Shown here piece by piece: positions 1 through 9,799 of a stretch of 34,841 nt of DNA. A program made the translations under genes and the position numbers. Below the pieces are notes generated by a model, which was not told the origin of the DNA, did no database searches, and saw only the letters and a program-made list of their open reading frames with translations. The stretch's first letter is position 1. The number at the start of each line of letters is the position of its first letter. This DNA is from Dictyocoela muelleri (lineage: Eukaryota > Microsporidia). Where the stretch lies: the NCBI GenBank assembly GCA_016256075.1, contig SDVU01000004.1, positions 1 to 34,841 of the forward strand, given 5' to 3'.

Positions 1-300
1 TTTTGAATCAAGAAGGTGTACACACCAATAATATTGAGAATTTATGGTCATGTATGAAATCAGAAATGCATAAACAACATGGGTTAAAGCGAGTATATAT
101 CGATATATGGCTTGAAGAATTCATGTTTAGACGCAGCTATATTGATGAATCTTCTGAAGAGTCAATACAAGAGGTTTTTTATGAATTTATTAAAATTATT
201 TTTAATTAAAAATTTTATTTTTTTAAAAAATGCTAAATTTACTGACAAATATTGAATTTAAAGGGCCACCTCCCTTAATATGTCATTGTAGCCCGGTAAA
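1..300 (+). pseudogene. 3' end of a Merlin/IS1595-type transposase plus the element's right end
   Basis: A frame open from the window edge to the TAA at 207-209 gives the last ~68 residues of an IS1595/ISXO2-like DDE transposase. The diagnostic motif HTNNIENLW (the IExxW glutamate is the third catalytic residue of the family) is followed by a basic stretch and the conserved W-x-EEF-x-FR tail. The same motif ends the two transposases at 24836 and 26025, so three relatives lie in this window. After the stop comes a short hairpin (AAGGG at 261-265, CCCTT at 272-276) and then probably the terminal repeat, ending near 300. The 5' part lies outside the window, so completeness cannot be judged. The visible part has no break. 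Confidence 0.75.
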
Positions 301-314
301 TGGTGAAGCACCAA

Positions 315-1414
315 AAAAATTATCAAGAATAATCAAAATATTAAGTTTTCACGATTTGTTGTGTGTTTGAATCAATTATATACTTTTAAAAAAGACACTC
401 TGTAAGTCGTTATGATCTGTCAGACCTGTAAGAAATATTATAAAAATCTAAGTAAATCTAAAGGATTTTTGGATTCATCGATTTCTTGATCAGTAAAGGT
501 TTTATCTATATGACAAACAAGTAGATATCTAACATAATTGTTAGACCCGTATTGTTTTGCTTTATAATTTTATGATATTTTATGATATACATAGGATCCA
601 TCTGAATTTTTTTTAAACAGCTTTGTTTCGTGAATATTGAAAATTTATCTCTTAGAATATCTGGTAATCTTCTATTCTAAGCAATAACTATATATGAATT
701 TGACTCGTGTATCCACTAGTGCTTCCTAATGATACCTAACACTGTCAAGGTTATCTTTTTTTATAAATTTTATTTGCTAAATGAACAATAACTTTTGTCT
801 CCCGATCATATTTTTTTCTTAAGAAAATCTTATACAATAACTTTAAAATTACCCGCCGTGTATAATTTCTTTCGGCTTTTAATTTCGTTTTATAATAAAT
901 GTGTCTTATCTTTATAATTCGTAAAAAATTGGTTGCACTGTATATATTTTTTATATTTGAAAAGATAAATTTAGATTTACAAAAAATGAATGTTTTTTAT
1001 ATTGTGCCGATATGGTACGGCCATATTGCATATTCCAAAAATATATCTAGTGAATTTGTCTTAAAGTTTGCTCCTCTTGCTATATCTGCTTTTCAAGTAA
1101 TTTTTTGGCTCATAGTAATTTGCGTAAAAATTTATGTATAAATATATTTTTTTTTAGAAAATTGTCGGTAATTTATATATAGAAAAACGAATTCATAAAA
1201 GTTAAGCGTGAAAAACAACATTTGCGTAAAAAACGCTATCAAGAAAATTAGATATAAATTATATTAAGAGTGTACTTTCTAATATAAAACGACTATTACC
1301 CTTTGTGTTCTTATTACAGGCATATTATGCACAATAAAATGTATATTTGATTTATTTATTATAGATTTACGTAAAATCCACTTTTTTGAATGTCGTAAAA
1401 ACCACCATCTACTG
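315..1414 (-). mobile_element. pogo-like DNA transposon, copy A (partial, decayed)
   Basis: Read on the minus strand, this matches copies B (2354) and C (12346) from their left terminus inward. The terminus CAGTAGATGGTGG lies at 1402-1414 (complement) and is followed by TA, the target expected of the Tc1/mariner/pogo superfamily. Homology runs out near 315, immediately beside the Merlin right end, so the Merlin element may have inserted here, with the remaining part of the copy off the window. A relic FNIHET-KLF is seen where pogo transposases have the first catalytic aspartate (N-x-DETGLF). The copy is full of stops and is not functional. The 80-codon open frame at 899-1141 on the plus strand is the reverse of the element and is not a gene. 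Confidence 0.7.
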
Positions 1415-1453
1415 TATTAAATTTATTATTTAAATATATTAAATAAATTAATT

Positions 1454-1525
1454 ATGGTGTTGTGGCTCAGTGGTAATCGTGAAACTGATTAACAATGATC
1501 TAGTGGGTTAAACTCCCGCTGTCAA
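1454..1525 (+). repeat. tRNA-like / possible SINE head with pol III A and B boxes
   Basis: TGGCTCAGTGG exactly fits the pol III A-box consensus TGGCNNAGTGG, and GGTTAAACTCC about 40 bases later resembles the B box GGTTCRANTCC with two mismatches. A T-stem can be drawn (GTGGG/CCCGC), but the D stem does not pair and the acceptor stem (GGTGTTG against TGTCAACA) only pairs out of register, so this is not a working tRNA. The A-rich tail that follows would suit a tRNA-derived SINE or a tRNA pseudogene. Confidence 0.35.
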
Positions 1526-1628
1526 CAAAAATTTAACAAAAATTTAATAAAATAAAATTAATAAAAATCAATATATAAAAATAACAGTGTGTAAAGTAAA
1601 AATAAGCAAAACTCTCGGTTTTGGGCAG

Positions 1629-1649
1629 GTCGCGCGCTGCGCGCGCGAC
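1629..1649. repeat. GC-rich near-palindrome
   Basis: A 21-bp run of GTCGCGCGC then GCGCGCGAC with one unpaired central base stands out in AT-rich DNA. A related sequence (GTCACGCGCGCAGCGCGAG) occurs at 11868-11886, which suggests a short dispersed repeat. No function is evident. Confidence 0.5.
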
Positions 1650-2353
1650 ATAATATGTTTCATAATAAACTTTTATCGAAACTAATTTTTAATAAATAGG
1701 ATTATAAAGAAATCTTTTTAATCATTTCTTCGGCCTCTGGTAGCAAAAAGGAAAACCGACCCAATATAATGATTTATATATGTTTTCAAAGCATTATAAA
1801 TTTGTTTGTAACATTAAAGAGGGTGTTTATAACTCTGAAAGGTATATTTATAACTCTGAAAAAATGTGTTCACAGTGTGAAAAAATCCTTTTAAAAAAAC
1901 ATTTTAGACAGAATTTTCTGATTATCTTAGATTTAGATATAATTATAACTAAGAAATAAGAGTTTGATCTCAATTTTCATATATTTTTTTGAGGTTATAA
2001 TTTATAAATATTTCAGGCATAGTTAAATAAAAATTCAGGCGCTAATACAAAATTTGGGATTTTTTAATGTTATAAAGGGGGATATGAGATATTTGAAAAA
2101 AAATATAAAGCTTTGACAATCATAAATCATCTAAGGGGTTATTTAATTTTTTGTTATAATATTTATTCATCAAATATTATTGATAACAGTTTTTTTAATT
2201 AATCCGGAACTGAATTAAGATCCATTTTCTTTAAAATATATTTTTTTTGGTGAAACTTGTACATAAATTTTAAGAAGCCTATTTTTGAACATTGCCTTGA
2301 ATATAGCGTTATTTTTTCATTTAGACTGGAAATTTTCAATAAGATTGGTAATA

Positions 2354-4155
2354 CAGTAGATGGTAATTTTTACGACATTCAAAAGGGTGGATTTTACGTA
2401 AATTCTATATTAAATAAATCAAATATACATTGTATTGTGCATAATTGGCCGTAATAAGAACACAAGGGACAATAGTTATGTATATTAGAAAGTGTGCTCT
2501 TAATATATTTTATATCTAATTTTCTTGATAGCGGTTTTTTTACAAAATGTTGTTTTTAACTTAAATTTTATTAATCCGTTTTTCTATCTATAAATTACCG
2601 ACAATTTTCTAAAAAAAATATTTATACATAAATTTTTACGCAAATTATATGAGCAAAAAAAATACTTGAAAAGCAGGTATATCGAGAGAAGCAAAAATAT
2701 ATATAAAAATTCACCGGATATATTTTCTGAATATGCAAGGTAACTGTCTTATACTTTTACAGTATAAAAAACGTTCATTTTTTGTGAATCTAAATTTATC
2801 TTATCAAATATGAAAAAAGAAATACAGTGCAGGCAATTTTTTACGAATTATATAGAATATACACATGTATTATAAAACGTAAAAAAAGCCGATAGAATAC
2901 CACACGGCGTGAATTTTTAAGTTATTAAAGTTATTTTATAAGATTTTCTTGAGGAAAAAATATATTTGGTGACAAATTTAAAGATCATTTAGCAATTAAA
3001 ATTATAAAAAGATAAGCTTGGCAGTTTATATTAAATTTTAAGCACTAGTGAGACACGAGTCAACTTTGTTTTTTAATTATTGTTTAAAATAAGAGATTAC
3101 CCGATTTTCTAAGAGAGAAATATTCAATATTGACGAAAAAAATTTCTGTATAAGAAAAGTTCAGATAGAACCTATGTTTATGATAAAAAAATGATAAAAT
3201 GGTATAAATAAAAACAAGAAACGTGTAATAATTATGTCGGAGACAAACTTGTTTGGCGAATATATAAAACCTTTACTGACCAAGAAATCAATGAATCCGA
3301 GACCTTTTTAGAATTTACTAAGATTTTTAGAATATTTCTTATTGGTCTTACAGATCATAACGGCTTACAGAGAGTCTTTTTAAAAGTATATAACAGATTT
3401 AAACACTTGACTTATCGTGTAAACTAAATATTTTGACTATCCTTGATAATTTTTCTCACATCTAGTGAATGGCAGAAGAAAAATCAAATTTTTGTTTCCT
3501 TTTGAAAACAAAACCTTAATTATCGAGCAAATAGATATTGAAATCATAAATCCATTAAATTAAAGCTAAACAAAAAATTAAAACTTTTCTAGTTCTACAT
3601 CGATTTTAATAGTGATATGATTCTTTCATAAGGTTTAAGAAATTAACATTTTAAATGTGGTTTTATAGATATTAATTCATTTATATAGTAGCAATCACAA
3701 TAAGATAAAATTGTTGCAACAAAGCTGACTTGTTTAAATATTCGTAAAAAATATGTAAGAATGTGAATTTAAATGAACACTAGACTCCTATAGATAAGTT
3801 TGATGGAGATTAGGTTTCTTTTAAAGATGTTTTTACGGTAGAATTAAAACAATCACGATTATCTAATAATCTGAATTCTCTTAAATTTTTGCGATTCTCT
3901 ACAAGATTTTGCGAAAAATAGCAAACATTTAAAGTAAATTACATGATGCTGTAGATTAAATAATTTACGAGTATGTAAAAAAAACTGTATAATAGTTATG
4001 ATTTTATTTTAATGTCTTTAAGTGATTTATCGAAGAGTCTCTGGATATTAAACATTTTAACTTTAATTATTATTTTTACATAAGGTCTTATGACGCTAAA
4101 GGCGCCTTTTACGCACGCTAATTTGAATTTGTGTAGTAAAAACCACCATCTACTG
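2354..4155 (+). mobile_element. pogo-like DNA transposon, copy B (full length, decayed)
   Basis: Element of 1802 bp flanked by TA on both sides (2352-2353, 4156-4157). The termini are inverted repeats of about 30 bp beginning CAGTAGATGGT and containing ACGACA. No intact transposase remains, but relics in order identify the family: FNIDEKNF with Asp codon 3132-3134 (pogo N-x-DETGLF, first catalytic Asp); KPLLTKKSMNPRPF at about 3267-3308 (pogo KPLVIGKSKNPRCF); LTILDNFSH near 3430-3460 (pogo LLLDNCPSH, second Asp); and a tail with IKAKQKIKTFL near 3560-3590 (the region after pogo NTTSxIQPxDxGII). A 71-codon open stretch lies at 3212-3427 in a neighbouring frame. Multiple frameshifts and stops make it dead. 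Confidence 0.75.
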
Positions 4156-4532
4156 TATATCCCTCGTTATTTTTAAAAAATGGAATTATTAGATACAGAT
4201 ATGTGATAAGATCTGAATAAGGGACAAATGAACAATAAATAAAATGGTAATCTCTAATTATTATCGACATATAATTTTTTTTTAAAAACGCCAACCAATG
4301 TCGAAGCAGTCCTGTTAAAATAGATAGAAAAAACATTTTATTTTGATTATATTTTATAAACCGCTCATTGATAATGGAAATCAGACATTTTATCTTAAAT
4401 TGAGCAGGGGTTTTTAATACTTGCACACAATTAAATTTTTTTATTTGCAGAAAGACAAATATTATTGCTACAATATATAAATATCCGCGTTTTGTTCTGG
4501 AGTTATTTATTTTTGTCTTTTCTTACTTTTTA
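4118..4532 (-). CDS. unassigned open frame running into a pogo terminus (doubtful gene)
   Basis: The minus strand is open from after a stop near 4532 down to 4118, unusually long for such AT-rich DNA. The first ATG is at 4424-4426, giving 102 residues. It contains a hydrophobic, leucine-rich middle (SILTGLLRHWLAFLKK) and ends by reading through the right terminal repeat of pogo copy B, so its C-terminus is not original. I do not recognise a family. It could be a remnant of an older gene or transposon cut by the pogo insertion, or a chance frame. Confidence 0.25.
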
Positions 4533-4866
4533 ATTATGTTTGAGAATTTATTTCAGTCAATAGTGTCATTTGTAACAATCTAAATTAGCAATAACGCCAT
4601 AAACTAAACGTAAGAAAATATTGACTTTGTTTTTAAGTATAATAAAATTTGATTAGATGTGCAAAAAAAATTTATGGTCTTATCAGTCTAAAATAAATTG
4701 TTAGGCCTTTTTTTTATTGTTATCACCACATTGATTACAAAAAATTATTGTAATTAACTTTTATATTGTCTCATAATTATTTATATGTATCATTTTTAAT
4801 AAAATTTTTGTAAAATATTTCATTTATATTTTTCATTAATCTTTTAAATTGCACCTTTAACAGCTA

Positions 4867-5020
4867 TTTGCATTTTTATAGACCGGTCATTGCATTTTTA
4901 AAGACCAGTCATTGGATTTTTATAGGCCGGTCATTGCATTTTTACAGACTGGTCATTGCATTTTTTTAGACCAGTCATTGCATTTTTATAGGCCAGTCAT
5001 TGCATTTTTATAGACCTGTT
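4867..5020 (+). repeat. left subterminal 22-bp tandem array (about 7 units)
   Basis: Unit of the form ATAGACCGGTCATTGCA preceded by a T run. Its core GACCGGTC is an 8-bp perfect palindrome, varied in some units to GACCAGTC, GACTGGTC or GGCCGGTC. Probably transposase binding sites (inference). Confidence 0.85.
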
Positions 5021-5063
5021 CCTTATTTTTTTCCATCCTGTTTTTTTAAAAAAATACTCTACA

Positions 5064-6155
5064 ATGGAATTTACCTCTGAGGAATCAGAAAACAACAATT
5101 TATTAGCAGAAATTTCAAGACCTGCTTTGACAAAAGTTACTGATACAGTAGGAAAAAAAAAAGAAAAACAATTAGAAAGACTTTAGTGGGGATTTTTTTT
5201 GTTGATTTGATCAGGTAACAACACTCTCAAAGATATGAGTCATCTGCTGAACATTTCAATTTCAACGATTACAAGACTGTATAAAAGATATTTAGCTGGG
5301 GAATTTCAAGATCTTTCACAATTTAAGTCGGCCTTTGACAGAAAAAAGTACAAGAAAAGAATATTCTAATGAAAAAATATCATAGCATCTGAAATTAGTT
5401 TAAGCCCTTGCATAACTCTAAGTATTTTATTTGATAAGCTGCAGCAAAGTAACAATGCTTCTATCTATTATCCTTCTACTATTTGCAGAATAATAAAAAA
5501 AAATGAACTACACATGAAAATCTCTAACCTTAGTTATAATAAATAGAAATAGTAGTCAGAATAAAATCATTAGAAACCAATATGGGTGCTTTTTGAGTAA
5601 TATAAGAGACGAACAGTTTATATTTATTTATGAGAAAGGATTAAATCTTAACTTTAATCCAAAATTTTTGTATTCACAAAAAAACACTAAATGTTATATC
5701 AATGTACCAAATTCAAAAGGTATCGATGTGTCTGTTCTCTCTGACATAAATATCGATGGTATTTTGGCTTATTAATCTGAGATAGGTAGCTTCAAATCTA
5801 TTGATTTTCTCTCTTAAATTGACAATTTGCTACCGAGAGCTGAAATAAATGATCACAAATGCATTTTAATAAATAATGCATCTATTATCAAGAAATTTGC
5901 TGTTTTACAAGCTCTCTTTAATAAAGGATGCATTTGTAAAATTCTTGCACCATACTCTCCTCAACTAAACCCTGTTGAGGAGTTTTTCTCTTGTTTAAAA
6001 TCTCGTTTTCTTCTTGGAGAAAGATGTGTTAATAACAGTATGTTAATTGCTACAATTAAAAATTTTTTAACGCAGAAACATTTTTAATAGATGGATATTT
6101 CGCCCATATGCGCACATGGGTTATAAAAGCTCTTACTAATGAAGATTTTATTTAA
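5064..6155 (+). pseudogene. IS630/Tc1-type transposase (DDE_3 class), inactive
   Basis: The start is the ATG at 5064, 43 bases after the left array. In order: a basic N-terminal segment; an HTH region containing MSHLLNISISTITRLYKRY at about 5233-5291, as in IS630-type transposases; the first strand of the DDE fold around FIYEKGLNLN (about 5619-5648), where families have (I/V)DESGFNL; LINNASIIKK (about 5863-5892), where families have DNASIHK; and the hallmark APYSPQLNPVEEFFSCLK at about 5947-6000. The tail DGYFAHMRTWVIKAL, ending at 6155, also fits. The first two catalytic aspartates read Tyr and Asn here and only the glutamate remains. With several stops and frame changes (an in-frame TAG near 5184, a frame change near 6087), the enzyme is dead. 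It may once have moved the element bounded at 4861 and 6748. Confidence 0.8.
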
Positions 6156-6529
6156 AATTGTTTTTTTTATCTTTTTCATTATTATTCATTTATTTTAATT
6201 TAAAATTATCTTAATTCATATCCAATCATATGTTTCTTACTATTTAGACATTTAAATAAAATAATCGATAATGTCTATTCTCTGCAACTCTTTGACCAAG
6301 TATATTACAGAATATATTATAAGTAAGTTTAGCCTTTTTATGACATAAATAAAAGGGTTATACAAACAAAATATATTGTAAAATTGTATCTAAAAGCTTT
6401 ATTATTCTTCAAAAAAACTAATTCATTTTTTAAATTGTTATTAAAATTCTAATTATTTTTTAAACAATCCAACTATCTAATAGCATAACATATGTTGTAA
6501 ATATAGTTTTGATACCAATTTTTTTAAAA

Positions 6530-6740
6530 AAGTCTAAAAAAATGCAATGACTGGTCTATAAAAATGCAATGACCAGTATAAAAATGCAATGACCGGTCTA
6601 TAAAAAAGCAATGACTGGTCTATAAAAAAGCAATGATTGGTCTATAAAAAAGCAATGACTGGTATATTAAAAAGCAATGACCGGTCTATAAAAAAGCAAT
6701 GACCGGTTTATAAAAATGCTGACTTTTCTATAAAAATGCA
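6530..6740 (-). repeat. right subterminal 22-bp tandem array (about 10 units)
   Basis: Same unit as at 4867-5020 but inverted (AATGCAATGACCGGTCTATA). Most units have an A-rich spacer (AAAAAGCAATGACC) rather than AAAAATGCAATG, so this arm has diversified or been homogenised separately from the left one. Confidence 0.85.
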
Positions 6741-6748
6741 AAGGGCTG

Positions 6749-7153
6749 TATACAAAATTTGGGATTTTTTAAAAACAAACACCAAAATTTTAAAAAAAAA
6801 TAATTTTTAAAAAAATCCAAAATTGTAAAAAGCGCCGATCCGTCTACTTCACTATTAAAGATTTGACCTAATTTTAATCAAAAATATACATTAGAACATG
6901 TGTATATAACTGCTATAGTTAATAACCGATATGTTATAACTCGATTATTTATTGAAGTGACGTTAAACAATTAAGACCAGGATACTTAAAGTTAGATTCA
7001 AGAGTAGCGACCACCTAGTTATCTAACTAGTTATATAAAAATCAAATATTTATTTCTTAAAAAAGAAAGATTTGAAAAAAAATCGTCAAAAATCCAATTT
7101 ATTCAAAAACCATTGGGAAATGAAATGAGCTTTTTTCATCAACGAATTATTAA
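6749..7153. other. non-coding stretch between IS630-like element and the 7154 gene
   Basis: AT-rich with no open frame of interest. It starts with the dispersed short repeat ATACAAAATTTGGGATTTTT also seen at 2044. No terminator or promoter can be called with confidence. Confidence 0.4.
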
Positions 7154-8434
7154 TTATTTCATTAAAGAACTTAAACAAGTAACAGTCTGATATTCAAAAC
7201 ACTCATTATTAAACTTTGAGAAAGGCTTATCATTAAATCTTTTTAAAGAAGTAAATAAATTTTCAATTGTATTCTTCTCCAAAACCAAATTTTTTCCATT
7301 AAAAATTATTTTTTCAAGTTCGTCTTTTTTAAATAAAAACCTTAATTTATACTTTTCGTTTGTAAACTTGTTAGTAACATTTAAATAAATATTTTCATCT
7401 TCATTATCAAATTTAAAGTTTATATTTAAAACAGGCGTGTTAATATTAATACCGCTCAATTCATAAGAAATAGTATAAAATTGCTTTAAAACTTTATTCT
7501 CCAATTTTTCATTAAATGAGCCAGCAGTAAGGGAAATTGGGTTTGTCAACAAATATTCTTTTTTTTCAGAATTATCAATTACAATAATCCAGAAACAATT
7601 TGATTTTATTTCTTTTCGAATATTCAACCCTTGAATATTATCAAGAGTAAGTGTAATAATAAGGTATTTGTTTGAAAGTCTTTTATATTTTCCTATTTCA
7701 TTATATAAATTCCAAATAATGTTGATGTCATCCTCATTGGGTATAAATTGTGAGAAAAGTGCATGTCTCGTACTTTCATAAATGATATGAGTTTTTTTAG
7801 TATTAGGATTATTAATTAATTTTGCTAACCGTTCGTATGTAAATTTTTCGTTATAATAAGCTACTTCAGCTTCAGTTCCAGTGATGCAATCGATATATTT
7901 TGAATAATCGTCAATAACTGATATCATTATATTTTTTTTATATCCGTACTTCGTTGCATAATCAATTGCTCTCTCCGATAAATCACGTAAAAATATGTCC
8001 GAAAATGTTGATATTAACTCGTTCTTCGTAATTTTGATTAATTTTTTATTCGATTTTTCTTCTTCAGAAAATGTTTCGTCTTCAGAAAATGTTTCCTCTT
8101 CAGAAAATGTTTTGTCTTCAGAAAATGTTTCGTCTTCAGAAAATGTTTTATCTTCAGAAAATGTTTCGTCATCAGAAAATGTTTCTTCGTTTTCAAATTT
8201 TAAAAGATCTCCACTTAAAAGATCATTAAATTTTTGAGATAGGACCTTATTATCATTTTTATAAATATCAGGATTATTTTGAATTTCCGAAAATTCTTCT
8301 GATTTTTCAACACTTGCGTTTATATAAAAACAATTGAATATGAGTGATGCGATGATGGCTTGCTGAAAATACATGGATAAGAAAATTTTGGTTCTATTTA
8401 TAGTTTTGATAAAAAATTGATTTTTCATCAACAA
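7154..8434 (-). CDS. predicted secreted protein with acidic TFSEDE repeats
   Basis: Uninterrupted frame of 426 residues, the longest in the window and the only one that looks like a maintained gene. Start chosen at the first ATG (8432-8434); a second Met two codons later is equally possible. Residues ~1-40 carry basic residues and then a hydrophobic run ending IIASLIFNCFYINA, consistent with a signal peptide or N-terminal anchor. Residues ~84-126 are seven copies of a six-residue acidic repeat (ETFSED/KTFSED/ETFSEE), encoded by 18-bp DNA repeats. The remaining ~300 residues look globular, with alternating hydrophobic strands and conserved-looking aromatic residues, no further membrane segment and few cysteines. 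I recognise no family. Secretion plus a short acidic repeat would suit a parasite surface or host-directed protein, but that is inference. It stands alone between transposons. Confidence 0.65.
   Translation of the reverse strand: MLMKNQFFIKTINRTKIFLSMYFQQAIIASLIFNCFYINASVEKSEEFSEIQNNPDIYKNDNKVLSQKFNDLLSGDLLKFENEETFSDDETFSEDKTFSEDETFSEDKTFSEEETFSEDETFSEEEKSNKKLIKITKNELISTFSDIFLRDLSERAIDYATKYGYKKNIMISVIDDYSKYIDCITGTEAEVAYYNEKFTYERLAKLINNPNTKKTHIIYESTRHALFSQFIPNEDDINIIWNLYNEIGKYKRLSNKYLIITLTLDNIQGLNIRKEIKSNCFWIIVIDNSEKKEYLLTNPISLTAGSFNEKLENKVLKQFYTISYELSGININTPVLNINFKFDNEDENIYLNVTNKFTNEKYKLRFLFKKDELEKIIFNGKNLVLEKNTIENLFTSLKRFNDKPFSKFNNECFEYQTVTCLSSLMK
8060..8186 (-). repeat. 18-bp tandem repeat inside the 7154-8434 gene
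   Basis: Seven units of the form TTCAGAAAATGTTTCGTC on the plus strand, in frame, encoding the (E/K)TFS(E/D)(E/D) repeat. Unit number is likely to vary between strains because the repeats are close to identical. Confidence 0.85.
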
Positions 8435-9557
8435 TTTTTAAATTTTTGATTTTTTAAAAATCAAAAACGAATGGTCTAAGACCAAGGCAGGAGGCAAATA
8501 TTTTCAGTTTAAATTATGGATATTGTCAACATTTAATATATAATGATTTTTTTTCAACATTCTTTTCTTGTTTTAAAAATTATAAATTTCTAAAAAAATG
8601 ATCAGCAAAATCTAAAAAAATGATCATCAAAATCCAAAAAAAAATTGAAATTTTAAAGAGTATGTTATTTTTAGATAATTATGTTTTAGTGTGAGAATAT
8701 AGACAACAATATTATGTTATTGAATAGAATATTTTGAACTAATTTACACTATGACTTATTCTTTAATATTGTAATAAAATGTTTAAATCAATAAAAAATT
8801 GATGTTTTATCAAAAAAAAATTTAATTAAAAAGTTTATTTTTTATCAAAAAAAAATTTATCAAAAAAACCATTTTATCAAAAAATAATTTTATCAAAATA
8901 TCATTTTTTTAATTTCGAATTTTGTGATGAATTACATTTTTTAATTGAAAATCAAAACGATGGATTTTATTTTTAGGAATTTTTATTTAATTTTTTAAAT
9001 CATATTAATAATTAGAAAAGTTTTTTTTGATCATGTTCAAAATGATGTTACTCTAAATTCTGTATAAAAGACGTGTTAATTATTTATTATTTTTTTTTCT
9101 AGGAAAATTGTCAATATGCGACATTCTGAGAATAAATTGTGAACATTTCCCTTTTTTGTATTTATTCAAGATTTATCCGTGAGAATAAATTTTTTATTAA
9201 CTCTTTTAAATTTTTTTATCACTTTCGTCATTCAAAAAATACCTTTATAACGTAAATTTTGAAAAGGACACGTGTACATTTTGAAAAGGACACGTGTACA
9301 TTTAGAAAATTTGTGAGATTATTGTAAAAATCATATATACGAATTTATAAATTAACAAGTATGACTTTTATAAGGATTTGTATTTTTTTATTTGAACTAT
9401 TCGCTAAATATCTCTTATTTAAACGTAATACGAATAAGTTTAATAAAAGACTGAATTTTAAAATAGCTATAAGACTTTTTCAAATATTTTAAAATCTAGT
9501 AAAATTTCTCAATAAAATGTTTATAAAATTTTCAGAAAAATTCCAATAAATTGTTTG
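8435..9557. other. AT-rich non-coding stretch with simple repeats
   Basis: No gene seen. It contains a short palindrome TGGTCTAAGACCA (8472-8484) about 40-50 bases upstream of the 7154-8434 start; a direct repeat of TCTAAAAAAATGATCA near 8591-8630; about five copies of TTTATCAAAAAA between 8805 and 8905; and the 22-bp direct repeat at 9253-9303. Confidence 0.5.
9253..9303. repeat. 22-bp direct repeat with ACACGTGT palindrome
   Basis: Two copies of TTTTGAAAAGGACACGTGTACA at 22-bp spacing. The palindrome ACACGTGT is at 9268-9275 and 9290-9297. The GAAAAGGACAC part recurs in the terminal repeats of the element at 9558, so this may be a fragment of a related terminus. Confidence 0.6.
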
Positions 9558-9763
9558 TGTATGCGAAAACGACACTCATGCGAAAAGGACACAATTCAAT
9601 TAAAAGCAAAATTTTTTAAAAAAAAATTATTTTCATCCTATTGTTTTAATAAAAACCCCTGCAGGCGAAAATAACACGCTTTTAATTCATTAAGGCATGC
9701 CAAAACAACACGCCTTAATATTTTTTTAAAAATGCCGACCCATTCATGAATAAAATTAAAAAC
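9558..9763 (+). repeat. left long terminal inverted repeat of the Ginger-like element
   Basis: Inverted match to 10941-11159, including CCTGCAGG-side motifs, AACACGC, AAGGCATGCCAAAACAACACGC and ATGCCGA..CATTCATGA. The two arms are clearly diverged, so the copy is not recent. Confidence 0.75.
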
Positions 9764-9799
9764 TAAAAAACTCCTTTTAATCAATCAAATTTTTTTAAC

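Larger units (their letters stand above)
1417..2353. other. intergenic stretch between pogo copies A and B
   Basis: No credible coding region. It holds a tRNA-like sequence (1454-1525), a GC-rich near-palindrome (1629-1649), and a small direct repeat of TTTATAACTCTGAAA near 1827-1862. Positions 2044-2066 (ATACAAAATTTGGGATTTTT) are repeated almost exactly at 6751, just outside the IS630-like element, so this is a dispersed short repeat. Confidence 0.5.
4861..6748 (+). mobile_element. IS630/Tc1-like DNA transposon with terminal 22-bp repeat arrays
   Basis: Element of 1888 bp. The outermost ~22 bp form an inverted repeat (CAGC..TTTGCATTTTTATAGA, 20 of 22 identical). TA follows the right end (6749-6750) and AA precedes the left, as if one copy of a TA duplication has mutated. 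Inside each terminus lies a tandem array of ~22-bp units in opposite orientation: about 7 at the left (4867-5020), about 10 at the right (6530-6740). The coding relic at 5064-6155 occupies the middle. Family placement rests on the transposase and the TA target. Confidence 0.8.

Noticed and set aside
899-1141. 80-codon hydrophobic open frame
   Set aside because: Lies inside pogo copy A in antisense; not conserved as a frame in the other copies.
1454-1525. Functional tRNA gene
   Set aside because: The A box is perfect, but the D stem cannot pair, no clear anticodon stem forms and the acceptor arms are out of register; kept only as tRNA-like repeat.
7995-8237. Plus-strand frame encoding (SSSENV)n
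   Set aside because: It is the antisense shadow of the acidic repeat in the minus-strand gene.
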